Shown here in pieces: positions 1-9,837 of a stretch of DNA of 52,620 nucleotides. Position 1 is the stretch's first letter. The number at the start of each line of letters is the position of its first letter. Position numbers and translations under genes: made by a program. The notes below the pieces were generated by a model, which saw only the letters and a program-made list of their open reading frames with translations, had not been told where the DNA came from and searched no databases. The stretch is from Billgrantia lactosivorans (GTDB taxonomy: Bacteria; Pseudomonadota; Gammaproteobacteria; Pseudomonadales; Halomonadaceae), in contig NZ_QHGY01000017.1 of the NCBI RefSeq assembly GCF_003254665.1, forward strand, positions 1-52,620, read 5' to 3'.

Positions 1-27
1 CTCGCCAGCGCCCTGCGAGGAAGGCGT

Positions 28-55
28 ATTCTACTGAAGTGGCTGAGCTTGTCAA
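28..55 (-). promoter_or_regulatory. Strong sigma-70 promoter, rRNA-operon type (proximal)
   Basis: On the minus strand a perfect -35 (TTGACA, 50-55) is followed after 16 bases by TAGAAT (28-33) and a GC-rich discriminator. Transcription would run leftward out of the window. With the similar sites at 133-160 and 261-289 it forms a tandem array of the kind that precedes rRNA operons. That an rrn operon lies just beyond base 1 is inference. Confidence 0.75.
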
Positions 56-132
56 CTCTCTTCGCTGCCGCCACCGAGGTGATCCTGGCCGCGAAGCGCC
101 GTTCCTGCCGGCGTCCTTCAGCGTGGTGGTGC

Positions 133-160
133 ATTTTACCGTCTCCGGCGCTTCTGTCAA
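133..160 (-). promoter_or_regulatory. Second tandem sigma-70 promoter, rRNA-operon type
   Basis: The minus strand has TTGACA (155-160), a 16-base spacer and TAAAAT (133-138), pointing left. The architecture is almost identical to the proximal site about 105 bases downstream. An A-rich stretch at 183-206 on the plus strand lies upstream. Confidence 0.7.
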
Positions 161-260
161 TCACGAATCTCTCTAGCCGACCCGAAAAAACCAAACAGAA
201 ACAAGCACTTCTCCACTTCCGCCGCCGGTCACGTTGGCCCGTTGCCGGCAGCGGATGCGT

Positions 261-289
261 ACTTTACGTATTCCTCGCAGACCCCGCAA
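261..289 (-). promoter_or_regulatory. Possible third tandem promoter
   Basis: The minus strand has TTGCGG (284-289), 17 bases, then TAAAGT (261-266). It is weaker than the two downstream sites but has the same direction and similar spacing. I see no convincing gene in 1-442; the open frames there look fortuitous. Confidence 0.4.
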
Positions 290-399
290 GGCCTTCCTGT
301 AAAAAAGTTTCAGGAGGGTGACGGCGCCGTGATAGGCCGCGCTCTCCACAGGCCCGAATGATGAGGGCCTGTGGAAAGAAAAGGCGAGGCGGAGACGAC

Positions 400-422
400 A
401 ACGCCCGCTCGAGGCGGGCGTT
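400..422 (-). terminator. Hairpin terminator downstream of pssA
   Basis: A perfect 9-bp stem (400-408 with 414-422, loop of 5) lies 20 bases past the pssA stop codon. On the minus strand a T/C-rich tract follows about 15 bases later, so this is a terminator of moderate quality separating pssA from the rRNA-type promoters. Confidence 0.6.
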
Positions 423-442
423 GAAAGTGGGCACAAGTACAC

Positions 443-1321
443 TCAGCCTTCGGGAGGCGCATGCTTCATCTTGCGCATGATGGCCAGCGTCGGCCCCGAA
501 GCCACATAGGCGCCGAACAGCAGCAGCAGCATGACGGAGGGCTCGACCGAAACCACCACGAAGCCGAGCACGATGGCCAGCAGCACCACGAAGGGCACCG
601 GCCCCTTGAGGTCGATGTCCTTGAAGCTGTAATAGCGGATGTTGCTGACCATCAGTACGCCCGCCGCCGCAACGACAAACAACATCAGAAGCTTGAAGCC
701 TACGGCTTCCGCATCGAAGCTGTGAAAGGTCCACACGCTGGCCGCCACGAAGGCCGCCGCCGAGGGGCTGGGCAGTCCGATGAACCACTTCTTGTCGACG
801 CTGCCGATCTGCACATTGAAACGCGCCAGGCGCAGTGCCGCACAGGCCACGTAGAGGAAGGCCACGACCCAACCGGTCTTGCCGATATCCTGGAGAATCC
901 AGGTGAACGCCACCAGCGCCGGCGCCACGCCGAAGGAGAGCATGTCGGAAAGGCTGTCGTACTCGGCTCCGAAGGCGCTCTGGGTATTGGTCAGCCGTGC
1001 CACGCGGCCATCCAGGCCGTCGAGCACCATGGCGATAAAGATCGCCACGGCCGCCGCCGTGAAGTCGCCGTTGATGCCGGCGACCACCGAGAAGAACCCG
1101 GCAAACAGGGCGGAGGTGGTAAACAGGTTGGGCAGCAGGTAGATCCCCCTGCGGCGGACTTTCTTGCCATCCTCGATCGACTCCTCGACCACCTCCGTTT
1201 CGCGCACGAAGGCAGCGGCCAGATCCTCCTCCTCCGATCGCTCGTCCTTGCCGGCGGCAGGGTCTGTCTGGGCGCCATCGCGATGGCTGTCGTGCTCGGT
1301 GCTGCGGGGATCCTGACTCAT
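443..1321 (-). CDS. pssA: CDP-diacylglycerol--serine O-phosphatidyltransferase
   Basis: This inner-membrane enzyme condenses CDP-diacylglycerol with serine to give phosphatidylserine, the precursor of phosphatidylethanolamine. The CDP-alcohol phosphotransferase signature is complete: DGLDGRVAR at about residues 101-109, then the spaced glycine and two aspartates (GAEYDSLSD). Several hydrophobic helices follow. The first 50 residues are very acidic and poorly conserved. I place the start at the ATG at 1321 (292 aa), preceded by GGACGAAGCG; a GTG at 1351 would add 10 residues. It lies downstream of ilvC, separated by a hairpin at 1423-1450, so it may have its own promoter. The family call is firm; only the start is uncertain. 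Confidence 0.93.
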   Translation of the reverse strand: MSQDPRSTEHDSHRDGAQTDPAAGKDERSEEEDLAAAFVRETEVVEESIEDGKKVRRRGIYLLPNLFTTSALFAGFFSVVAGINGDFTAAAVAIFIAMVLDGLDGRVARLTNTQSAFGAEYDSLSDMLSFGVAPALVAFTWILQDIGKTGWVVAFLYVACAALRLARFNVQIGSVDKKWFIGLPSPSAAAFVAASVWTFHSFDAEAVGFKLLMLFVVAAAGVLMVSNIRYYSFKDIDLKGPVPFVVLLAIVLGFVVVSVEPSVMLLLLFGAYVASGPTLAIMRKMKHAPPEG

Positions 1322-1422
1322 TCGCTTCGTCCGTTGCCAGAATGGGGCCACTCGAAAGTGCTGCCCCTCATTCTACACGGTGATACCGGGGCGAAAAGCG
1401 CAGCGGCCGGCAGCCGGATGCA

Positions 1423-1450
1423 ACAAGGGCGCGGAAATCCGCGCCCTTGT
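1423..1450 (-). terminator. Hairpin between ilvC and pssA
   Basis: A perfect 12-bp inverted repeat (1423-1434 with 1439-1450, AAAT loop) starts 25 bases after the ilvC stop. Only a short TTGTTGC tract follows on the minus strand. It is probably a partial terminator or transcript-stabilising hairpin for ilvC. Confidence 0.6.
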
Positions 1451-1474
1451 CCCGGTCGTAACGAGCCAGGCGAC

Positions 1475-2638
<1,164 letters not shown>

Positions 2639-2669
2639 TCACGTGCCGAATCATGCAATAATTCAGCCC

Positions 2670-3557
2670 ATGGACATGCGCCCCCTCAAGCAGTTTCTCA
2701 CCCTGGCCGACACGCTGCACTTCGGTCGTGCCAGCGAGCTGTGCCACGTCAGCCCCTCGACGCTCTCGCGTACCATTCGCCAGCTCGAGGAAACCCTCGA
2801 GACGCCGCTGTTCGTGCGCGACAACCGCCATGTCAGTTTGACGCGCCAAGGCCAGGCGTTTCAGGCCTACGCTCGCGAGGCCCTGGCCCAGTGGGAACTG
2901 CTGCGCCACACCCTGAGCAACCATGCCGAGGAGCTGGCCGGCGAGATCAGCATCTACTGCTCGGTCACGGCCAGCTACAGCTTCCTCTACGATCTGCTCA
3001 GCGATTTTCGCCTGCGCCATCCGCGCATCGAGCTCAAGCTGCACACGGGCGACCCGGCAGAGGCGATGAACCGAGTGCTGGCCGGCGAGGAGGACATGGC
3101 GATCACGCCACGGCCACGCAGTGCCCCGGGGGCACTGGCCTTCAAGTCACTGACCCGCTCGCCGCTGGTGTTTATCGCTCCGGTGGAACCGGCCGACTGG
3201 ATCCCGACCACGCCCGACTCTCCCTCCGCCGTGCAGTGGCGGGTCGTACCGATGGTCCTCTCCGAGGCGGGGCTGTCGCGCGAGTATGCCGATACCTGGT
3301 TCAGGGCACTGGGCGTGGCACCAAGGATCTACGCCCAGGTGGCCGGCCACGAGGCGATCGTCAGCATGGTGGGGCTCGGCTTCGGCATCGGCGTGGTGCC
3401 GAAGATCGTGCTCGACGCGAGCCCGCTCGCCGAGCGGGTGCGCGTGCTGCCGGTGAAGCCCGAACTGCCGCACTACGACGTCGGACTGTGCGTGCTCAAT
3501 CGCCAGCTAAAGAGCCCGCTGATCCAGGCGCTATGGGACGAAGTCGAGGAGCGTTAA
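2670..3557 (+). CDS. ilvY: LysR-family regulator IlvY, activator of ilvC
   Basis: A 295-residue LysR regulator. The N-terminal winged helix-turn-helix (about 1-60) reads HFGRASELCHVSPSTLSR, then LFVRDNR, which closely matches enterobacterial IlvY. The effector domain keeps the IlvY-like CSVTASYSFL and GHEAIVSMVGLGFGIGVVP stretches. The start at 2670 gives the standard MDMRPLKQF beginning; the frame is open upstream but that part does not look like protein. It sits divergent to ilvC and convergent with ilvN, the usual arrangement in this lineage. In the known family the protein senses acetolactate or acetohydroxybutyrate. Confidence 0.93.
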   Translation: MDMRPLKQFLTLADTLHFGRASELCHVSPSTLSRTIRQLEETLETPLFVRDNRHVSLTRQGQAFQAYAREALAQWELLRHTLSNHAEELAGEISIYCSVTASYSFLYDLLSDFRLRHPRIELKLHTGDPAEAMNRVLAGEEDMAITPRPRSAPGALAFKSLTRSPLVFIAPVEPADWIPTTPDSPSAVQWRVVPMVLSEAGLSREYADTWFRALGVAPRIYAQVAGHEAIVSMVGLGFGIGVVPKIVLDASPLAERVRVLPVKPELPHYDVGLCVLNRQLKSPLIQALWDEVEER

Positions 3558-3568
3558 GCCGGCCCACG

Positions 3569-3593
3569 AAAAAGCCGCCTCGAAAGGCGGCTT
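3569..3593 (-). terminator. Terminator of ilvBN (shared with ilvY)
   Basis: AAGCCGCCT (3572-3580), loop CGAA and AGGCGGCTT (3585-3593) form a perfect 9-bp hairpin. An A run on its left side becomes the U tract for the leftward ilvN transcript. It lies between the convergent stop codons of ilvN and ilvY. Confidence 0.85.
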
Positions 3594-3615
3594 GTCGATA
3601 CTGCAGACACGGTAG

Positions 3616-4107
3616 TCAGAGGCTGAGAACTTTGTCGCCCCTGGCGATACCGGACACGCCGGTGCGCGCCACCTCGAGCACACCCACCGGCCCCATGGCC
3701 TGAAGGAAGGCATCGAGCTTGGGCGCGTCACCGGTGATCTGCACGGTGTATAGGCTTGGTGTCACGTCGACGATCTGCGCGCGGAAGATATCGACGGTAC
3801 GCTTGACCTCGTCGCGTGCGGCCCCCAGCGCCTTGACCTTGACCAGCATCAGCTCGCGCTCGATGTGGTTGCCCTCGGTGAGGTCGACCAGCTTGATCAC
3901 GTCGATCAGCTTGTTGAGGTGCTTGGTGATCTGCTCGATCACCCGGTCGTCGCCGACGGTGGTCACGGTCAGCCGCGACAGCGACGGGTCCTCGGTGGGC
4001 GCCACGTTGAGCGTCTCGATGTTGAAGTTGCGCTGCGAGAACAGCCCCACCACGCGAGACAGTGCGCCCGGTTCGTTTTCCATGAGAATCGAGATGATAT
4101 GGCGCAT
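3616..4107 (-). CDS. ilvN: Acetolactate synthase small (regulatory) subunit
   Basis: The 163-residue regulatory subunit of acetohydroxyacid synthase. It stimulates the catalytic subunit and carries valine feedback inhibition. An ACT domain occupies residues 1-80 (ISILMENEPGALSRVVGLFSQRNFNIETL). The C-terminal ALS-associated domain follows. Its ATG overlaps the TGA of ilvB by one base (TGATG), so the two subunits are translationally coupled. By sequence it resembles the IlvH type, normal for single-isozyme gammaproteobacteria. Confidence 0.96.
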   Translation of the reverse strand: MRHIISILMENEPGALSRVVGLFSQRNFNIETLNVAPTEDPSLSRLTVTTVGDDRVIEQITKHLNKLIDVIKLVDLTEGNHIERELMLVKVKALGAARDEVKRTVDIFRAQIVDVTPSLYTVQITGDAPKLDAFLQAMGPVGVLEVARTGVSGIARGDKVLSL

Positions 4108-5831
4108 CAGGTCCGCTCCGTCTTGGAAAGCAGCATGTCACGCATGGAGCCCAGGGGCACCTGCATCGGATAAACGTGCTCGCGCGGGTCGACGATGACG
4201 TCGACGAACACCAGCTCATGCTTGTCGGCGAAGGTACGCTCCAGCGCCGGGCGCAGCTCGTCCATCGTCTCCACCCGCAGCGCGGTGAAGCCATATGCCT
4301 CGATCAGCTTGGCGAAGTCGGGCAGCGACTCCATGTAGGAGTGCGCGTGGCGCGACTTGTAGTTGAGGTCCTGCCACTGACGCACCATGCCCAGCGACGC
4401 GTTGTTGAGGTTGATGATCTTCACTCCGCCGCCGAACTGCTTACAGGTGGAGAGCTCCTGCATCATCATCTGGAAGCTGCCCTCCCCGGTGACGCAGATT
4501 ACCTGCTCGTCGGGAAAGTTCTGCTTGATGCCCATGGCCGCCGGGAAACCGAAGCCCATGGTGCCGAGCCCGCCCGAGGTGATGAAGCGGTTGGGCTTGT
4601 CGAACTTGTAGTACTGGGCGGCGAACATCTGGTGCTGGCCCACGTCGGTGGTGACGTAGGCCTCGCCGCGCGTCACCTCGCACAGCGCCTCGATCACCTC
4701 CTGCGGCTTGAGCTGCTCGCCGGGCTTCGAGGGCTCGTAGAGCTTGCCGCGACGCTCCTCGCGCCAGCCGTCGATCTTGTCCCACCACTCAGCCAAGGCC
4801 TCAGGGTGGGCGATCTCCTTGCCCTGCACCAGGCTGATCATCTCGTCGATGACGCTGGCCGCCGGCCCGACGATGGGCACGTCGGCACGCACCGTCTTCG
4901 ACACCGAGCTGGGATCGATGTCGACGTGGATGATCTTGGCGGTGGGGCAGAACTTGGAGGTGTTGTTGGTCACGCGGTCGTCGAAGCGCGCCCCGATGGC
5001 GATGATCAGGTCGGCGTGGTGCATGGCCATGTTCGACTCGTAGGAGCCGTGCATGCCCAGCCAGCCCAGGCACTGGCGGTCGCTCTGCGGGTAGGCGCCG
5101 ATGCCCATCAGCGTGGTGGTGATGGGATAGCCGAGGCGCTTGACCAGGTCGGTCAGGCCCTCGCAGGCACGCCCGGTAACGACCCCGCCGCCGGTGTAGA
5201 AGACCGGGCGCTTGGCCTTGAGCATCATCTCCACGGCCTTCTTGATCTGGCCGGTGTGCCCCCGTGCCACCGGGTTGTAGGAGCGCATCTTGACCTTCTT
5301 CGGATAGACGTACTCGTAGCGTTCGGTGGGTGCGGTCATGTCCTTGGGAATATCCACCACCACCGGGCCGGGACGTCCCGTCGAGGCCAGGTAGAAGGCC
5401 TTCTTGAGGACTTCGGGGATCTCGGTCGGGTGCTTGATCGAGAAGCTGTGCTTCACGATCGGGCGGGTCACGCCGATGATGTCGGTTTCCTGGAAGGCGT
5501 CATCGCCGATCAGGTGGCTCATCACCTGGCCGCACAGCACCACCATGGGAATCGAGTCCATGTAGGCGGTGGCGATGCCGGTGACGGCGTTGGTGGCGCC
5601 GGGGCCGGAGGTGACCAGCACCACGCCGGGCTTGCCGGAGGCGCGTGCATAGCCGTCGGCGGCGTGGGTGGCCGCCTGTTCGTGGCGCACCAGGATGTGC
5701 TTGACCTTGTCCTGACGGAACAGCGCATCGTAGATGTGCAGCGCCGCGCCGCCCGGATAGCCATAGATGTATTCGACGCCTTCATCCTGCAGGAATCGGG
5801 CGATCATATCCGCGCCGGAAAGCAATTCCAC
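4107..5831 (-). CDS. ilvB: Acetolactate synthase large (catalytic) subunit
   Basis: ThDP-dependent enzyme joining pyruvate to pyruvate or 2-oxobutyrate, the committing step of branched-chain amino acid synthesis. The N-terminal ThDP pyrimidine domain has the catalytic Glu in RHEQAATHAADGYAR. A central FAD domain follows, then the pyrophosphate domain, where the ThDP motif reads GEGSFQ instead of the usual GDG, a change also known from pseudomonad enzymes. I place the start at the GTG at 5831 (574 aa, the standard length) because GGGGAGA lies 7 bases upstream. Longer starts would add an arginine-rich stretch translated from the leader. Confidence 0.95.
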   Translation of the reverse strand: MELLSGADMIARFLQDEGVEYIYGYPGGAALHIYDALFRQDKVKHILVRHEQAATHAADGYARASGKPGVVLVTSGPGATNAVTGIATAYMDSIPMVVLCGQVMSHLIGDDAFQETDIIGVTRPIVKHSFSIKHPTEIPEVLKKAFYLASTGRPGPVVVDIPKDMTAPTERYEYVYPKKVKMRSYNPVARGHTGQIKKAVEMMLKAKRPVFYTGGGVVTGRACEGLTDLVKRLGYPITTTLMGIGAYPQSDRQCLGWLGMHGSYESNMAMHHADLIIAIGARFDDRVTNNTSKFCPTAKIIHVDIDPSSVSKTVRADVPIVGPAASVIDEMISLVQGKEIAHPEALAEWWDKIDGWREERRGKLYEPSKPGEQLKPQEVIEALCEVTRGEAYVTTDVGQHQMFAAQYYKFDKPNRFITSGGLGTMGFGFPAAMGIKQNFPDEQVICVTGEGSFQMMMQELSTCKQFGGGVKIINLNNASLGMVRQWQDLNYKSRHAHSYMESLPDFAKLIEAYGFTALRVETMDELRPALERTFADKHELVFVDVIVDPREHVYPMQVPLGSMRDMLLSKTERT

Positions 5832-5862
5832 TTGTGTATCTCCCCTGGAGGTCTCGAGTGCG

Positions 5863-5963
5863 ATCCGTCCCGCAACGGGTACGGATTCGAGTGCGGCGGT
5901 ATGCCGCTGTCGGCGAGGCCGACACCTGATGCCAAACCCTGGCATTAGGCCCGGTTGGGGCCT
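5863..5963 (-). promoter_or_regulatory. Structured ilvB leader: four successive hairpins
   Basis: Between the putative ilvB promoter and its start codon the minus-strand transcript could form four small hairpins in a row. They are 5863-5886 (10 bp with one bulge), 5908-5924 (7 bp, 3-base loop), 5929-5945 (6 bp) and 5947-5963 (6 bp). No leader peptide rich in Val, Leu or Ile is visible and no U tract follows, so classical attenuation is not supported. A regulatory role is inference. Confidence 0.45.
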
Positions 5964-6123
5964 GCACTCTCATCACGGCGGATCGCCGCGTCGGGGCATT
6001 GGCCGGACCCGGCGGTTGGCCGGCTCCGGAATCCTTCGGCGGGTAGAGGCCAGGCGGCCTACCCTTCGCGCGGGAATGGGGGGTTGCCCGCAGGAGTCCG
6101 CGCCCGCAAATCAGGAACGCTCA

Positions 6124-6152
6124 AGATTCCAACAGCCTAGCGGAAGTGTCAA
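6124..6152 (-). promoter_or_regulatory. Putative ilvBN promoter
   Basis: A perfect TTGACA (6147-6152) on the minus strand is followed by GAATCT at 17-base spacing, or TGGAAT at 15 bases. It lies between the clpB terminator and the ilvB leader. Transcription here would give an untranslated leader of about 290 bases. Confidence 0.55.
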
Positions 6153-6184
6153 CCGTGGGCGGCCTCCGGGAGGTTGGAACACCA

Positions 6185-6217
6185 TAAAAAAGCCCGCCGG
6201 CGAAGCCGCGGGCGGGC
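6185..6217 (-). terminator. Rho-independent terminator of clpB
   Basis: On the minus strand a GC-rich stem, GCCCGCC-CGCGGC pairing with GCCGGCGGGC around a TTC loop, is followed by six T residues (6185-6190). This is a textbook terminator about 80 bases after the clpB stop. Confidence 0.9.
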
Positions 6218-6298
6218 AAGGGGGTTACAGGACGCAACCTATAAGACAGTGTAGTCGTTTGCCGGCGGCTGTACCGGGCAACCCGTTATGCCCGTGTA

Positions 6299-8878
6299 TC
6301 AGGCACGAAACACGAGCTTGCCCGCCTCCTCCTCGACATGGATCACGTCACCAGTGGCGAAGCGCCCGGCCAGCAGGTCCTGGGCCAGCGGGTTCTCGAT
6401 ACGGCTCTGGATCGCCCGCTTGAGCGGTCGCGCACCGAACACGGGATCGAAGCCCGCCTGGGCGAGCTGGGCCATGGCCGCGGCACTGACCTCGAGCTGC
6501 ATGCCGTGCTCGGCGAGACGTGCCCGCAGGCGGTCGAGCTGGATCCCGGCGATGGCCTCGATCTGCTCCTGGCGCAGGGCATGGAACACCACCACCTCGT
6601 CGATGCGGTTGATCAACTCGGGACGGAAGTGCGTGCCGACCACGTCCATGACCGCACGCTTCATCTCGTCATAGTGCTCGTCGCCGCCCATGCGCTGGAT
6701 GATGTCCGAGCCCATGTTGGAGGTCATCACGATCACGGTGTTGCGGAAGTCCACGGTGCGCCCCTGGCCGTCGGTGAGGCGCCCGTCCTCCAGCACCTGC
6801 AGCAGGATGTTGAAGACGTCCGGATGCGCCTTCTCGACCTCATCGAGCAGCAGCACCGAGTAGGGCTTGCGCCGCACCGCCTCGGTCAGGTAGCCGCCCT
6901 CCTCGTAGCCCACGTAGCCGGGCGGTGCGCCGATCAGTCGCGCCACGGAGTGCTTCTCCATGAACTCCGACATGTCGATGCGCACCATCGCCTCCTCGGT
7001 GTCGAAGAGGAAGCTCGCCAGCGCCTTGCACAGCTCGGTCTTGCCCACCCCGGTGGGGCCGAGGAACAGGAACGAACCGTTGGGCCGGTTGGGGTCGGCG
7101 AGCCCGGCCCGCGAGCGGCGCACCGCGTTGGCCACCGCCTCGACCGCCTCCTCCTGGCCGATCACGCGCTGATGCAGCGCCTGCTCCATGCGCAGCAGCT
7201 TGTCGCGCTCGCCCTCGAGCATCTTGGAGACGGGAATGCCGGTCCAGCGCGACACCACCTCGGCGATCTCCTCCTCGGTGACATTGGAGCGCAGCAGCTT
7301 GTGCTGCGAGGTGTCGGCCTCCGTCTCGCTGGTTTCGGCGATCTTCTTCTCCAGCTCGGGGATGACCCCGTACTGCAGCTCCGACATGCGACCGAGGTCG
7401 CCCTGACGGCGCGCCTGCTCCAGATCGATGCGGGCGCGGTCGAGCTCGTCCTTGAACTGGGCGGCGCCCTGAATGCTGGCCTTCTCGGCCTTCCAGATCT
7501 CCTCGAGGTCGGCGTATTCGCGCTCCAGGTCGTCGATCTGTTCCTGCAGGCTCTCGAGGCGCTTCTTCGACGCCTCGTCGGTCTCCTTCTTGAGGTGCTC
7601 GCGCTCCATCTTGAGCTGGATCAGCCGGCGGTCGAGGCGGTCCATCTCCTCGGGCTTGGAGTCGAGCTCCATGCGGATGCGCGACGACGCCTCGTCGATC
7701 AGGTCGATGGCCTTGTCGGGCAGCTGGCGGTCGGTGATGTAGCGGGTCGAGAGCTTGGCCGCGGCGATGATCGCGCCGTCGGTGATGTCGACCCCGTGGT
7801 GCACCTCGTAACGCTCCTTGAGACCGCGCAGGATCGCCACGGTGTCCTCTTCGGAGGGCTCGTCGACCAGCACCTTCTGGAAGCGCCGCTCGAGTGCGGC
7901 ATCCTTCTCGATGTACTTGCGGTACTCGTCGAGGGTGGTGGCGCCCACGCAGTGCAGCTCGCCGCGGGCCAGCGCCGGCTTGAGCATGTTGCCGGCATCC
8001 ATGGCGCCCTCGGCCTTGCCGGCGCCGACCATGGTGTGCAGCTCGTCGATGAACAGAATCACCCGGCCCTCCTCCTGGGCCAGCTCCTTGAGCACCGCCT
8101 TCAGGCGCTCCTCGAATTCGCCGCGGAACTTGGCCCCGGCCAGCAGCGAGCCCATGTCGAGCGACAGCACGCGCTTGTCCTTGAGCCCCTCCGGCACCTC
8201 GCCGTTGACGATGCGCTGGGCCAGTCCCTCGACGATGGCGGTCTTGCCCACGCCGGGCTCGCCGATCAGCACCGGGTTGTTCTTGGTGCGCCGCTGCAAC
8301 ACCTGAATGGTGCGGCGGATCTCGTCGTCGCGGCCGATTACCGGATCGAGCTTGCCGTCGGCGGCGCGCTCGGTCAGGTCGAGGGTGTACTTCTCCAGCG
8401 CCTCGCGCTGCTCCTCGGCGTTGGGGTCGTCGACCTTCTCTCCGCCGCGCACGCTGTCGATGGCGCTCTCGAGCCCCTTGCGGGTCACCCCGGCCTGGGT
8501 CAGCAGCTTGGTCACGGCATGCCCCATCTCGAGAGCGGCCAGCAGCACCAGCTCGCTGGCGATGTACTGGTCTCCGCGTTTCTGCGCCTCGCGGTCGGTC
8601 AGGTTGAACAGCTTGATCAGGTCGCGCGAGGGCTGGACCTCGCCGGTGAACTGGCCGACCTGGGGCAGGTCGTCGAGGTGACCCACCAGGGTGTCGCGCA
8701 GGCGCGCGGCATCGCCGCCGGCCTTCTGGACGAGCGCCTTGATGCCGGTGTCCCGGGCATCGAGCAGTGCCAGCAGCAGGTGGCCGGGCTCGAGCTGGTT
8801 GTGCCCCCGCCCCACGGCCAGGGACTGGGCGTCGGCCACGGCGTTCTGCAGCTTGGCGGTGAACTTGTCGAAACGCAT
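6299..8878 (-). CDS. clpB: ATP-dependent chaperone ClpB (disaggregase)
   Basis: An 859-residue Hsp100 hexameric disaggregase that works with DnaK to rescue aggregated cytosolic proteins. It has an N-terminal Clp_N repeat domain (1-145). AAA+ module 1 carries Walker A GEPGVGKT (206-213), and the long coiled-coil M domain sits in the middle. AAA+ module 2 has Walker A GPTGVGKT, followed by a C-terminal D2 domain. The start is the ATG at 8878, with GGAGGAAA upstream and the usual MRFDKFT N terminus. A sigma-32 promoter precedes it and a strong terminator follows, so it is transcribed alone. Confidence 0.98.
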   Translation of the reverse strand: MRFDKFTAKLQNAVADAQSLAVGRGHNQLEPGHLLLALLDARDTGIKALVQKAGGDAARLRDTLVGHLDDLPQVGQFTGEVQPSRDLIKLFNLTDREAQKRGDQYIASELVLLAALEMGHAVTKLLTQAGVTRKGLESAIDSVRGGEKVDDPNAEEQREALEKYTLDLTERAADGKLDPVIGRDDEIRRTIQVLQRRTKNNPVLIGEPGVGKTAIVEGLAQRIVNGEVPEGLKDKRVLSLDMGSLLAGAKFRGEFEERLKAVLKELAQEEGRVILFIDELHTMVGAGKAEGAMDAGNMLKPALARGELHCVGATTLDEYRKYIEKDAALERRFQKVLVDEPSEEDTVAILRGLKERYEVHHGVDITDGAIIAAAKLSTRYITDRQLPDKAIDLIDEASSRIRMELDSKPEEMDRLDRRLIQLKMEREHLKKETDEASKKRLESLQEQIDDLEREYADLEEIWKAEKASIQGAAQFKDELDRARIDLEQARRQGDLGRMSELQYGVIPELEKKIAETSETEADTSQHKLLRSNVTEEEIAEVVSRWTGIPVSKMLEGERDKLLRMEQALHQRVIGQEEAVEAVANAVRRSRAGLADPNRPNGSFLFLGPTGVGKTELCKALASFLFDTEEAMVRIDMSEFMEKHSVARLIGAPPGYVGYEEGGYLTEAVRRKPYSVLLLDEVEKAHPDVFNILLQVLEDGRLTDGQGRTVDFRNTVIVMTSNMGSDIIQRMGGDEHYDEMKRAVMDVVGTHFRPELINRIDEVVVFHALRQEQIEAIAGIQLDRLRARLAEHGMQLEVSAAAMAQLAQAGFDPVFGARPLKRAIQSRIENPLAQDLLAGRFATGDVIHVEEEAGKLVFRA

Positions 8879-8950
8879 TCGCTTTCCTCCATCGGGATGG
8901 CGGCGCGGTCGGACGCGCCGCTTGGCCCTGTCGTATCGTATTGACAGTCT

Positions 8951-8979
8951 CAATGGAGTCAGCGTGGCCGGCTTTCAAG
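8951..8979 (-). promoter_or_regulatory. Heat-shock (sigma-32) promoter of clpB
   Basis: The minus strand reads CTTGAAA (8973-8979), 14 bases, then CTCCATTG (8951-8958). This is close to the sigma-32 consensus (CTTGAAA, 11-15 bases, CCCCATNT). It lies 73 bases upstream of the clpB start. Confidence 0.75.
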
Positions 8980-9073
8980 TCGTCGGCCAGGGGAGGAGTG
9001 CGTCAGCTTGACGTGGGTCAAGTCCAGCAGGACGGCGCGACAGGGTGATTCCGTTCATCACCTCCGGAGCGGT

Positions 9074-9829
9074 TCACCTCAACCAGATGACGCTGGCCAT
9101 GCGCCCGGTCCTGCCATCGTCGCGACGATGCGAATAGAAGCGCGACTCGCAGGCGGTGCAGAAGTGGCCGCCGCTGACGTGGGCGACACCGAGCCGTTCC
9201 AGGCGCAGCCGCGCGAGCTTGTAGAGGTCGGCCATGTAGTGACCCAGGCGGTAGGGGCTGGGGTCGAAGGCGACCGCCGCCTCCGGGTGCACGCCGACGA
9301 AGGCCTGCTGCACCTCGGGTCCCACTTCGAACTGGGCGTTGGAGATCGCCGGCCCCAACCAGGCCAGCAGCTCCTCTGGCGGGGCGGCGAGCGCCGCCAC
9401 GGTGGCTTCGAGCACCCCGCCGGCCAGCCCCCGCCACCCCGCATGGGCCACGCCGACGCGGGTGCCCTGGCGGTCGCAGAAGAACACCGGCAGGCAATCG
9501 GCGGTGAGCACCACGCAGGCGTGGCCGCGATCGAAGGCTACCGAGGCATCGGCTTCGGTAACGGCCTCCGTATGGCTCGCCTGCACCCGGGCGCCGTGGA
9601 CCTGCTGGAGCCACAGCAGCGGCCTCTCGTCGTCAAGCTCGGCGCCGATCAGGCGGCGGCACAGCGCCACGTGCGCGGGATTGTCGCCTACCTGGTCGGC
9701 CGGGTTGAAGCAGGCGAACTCACCCTGGCTGGGGCCGGTCTCGCGCGTGGTGACAAAGGCCCCGACGCTGGCGGGGGCCGGCCAGTCGGGCTCGATCAGG
9801 GTCGGTTGCAGATGGGGGGCGTCGCTCAT
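9074..9829 (-). CDS. pgeF: Peptidoglycan editing factor PgeF / YfiH family
   Basis: A 251-residue YfiH (DUF152) protein. In E. coli the homologue prevents misincorporation of L-Ser into peptidoglycan. Other relatives are reported as copper-dependent laccases or purine nucleoside phosphorylases, so the substrate is not fixed by sequence. The Cys/His metal-site motifs TADCLPVFF and VAHAGWRG are present. AGGAG precedes the ATG. It follows rluD by 8 bases, a pairing conserved across gammaproteobacteria, and is surely co-transcribed with it. Confidence 0.92.
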   Translation of the reverse strand: MSDAPHLQPTLIEPDWPAPASVGAFVTTRETGPSQGEFACFNPADQVGDNPAHVALCRRLIGAELDDERPLLWLQQVHGARVQASHTEAVTEADASVAFDRGHACVVLTADCLPVFFCDRQGTRVGVAHAGWRGLAGGVLEATVAALAAPPEELLAWLGPAISNAQFEVGPEVQQAFVGVHPEAAVAFDPSPYRLGHYMADLYKLARLRLERLGVAHVSGGHFCTACESRFYSHRRDDGRTGRMASVIWLR

Positions 9830-9837
9830 GGGGCTCC

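Noticed and set aside
346..374. Perfect 10-bp inverted repeat (CCACAGGCCC and GGGCCTGTGG)
   Set aside because: The neighbouring A/T tract is on the wrong side for a terminator in either direction, so I give it no function.
173..442. Open frame on the minus strand upstream of the rRNA-type promoters
   Set aside because: No ribosome site or family. It runs through promoter boxes and hairpins, so it is most likely non-coding.
5782..5976. Possible leader peptide upstream of ilvB
   Set aside because: It contains no run of Val, Leu or Ile, ends inside the ilvB gene region in another frame, and no antiterminator/terminator pair is present.
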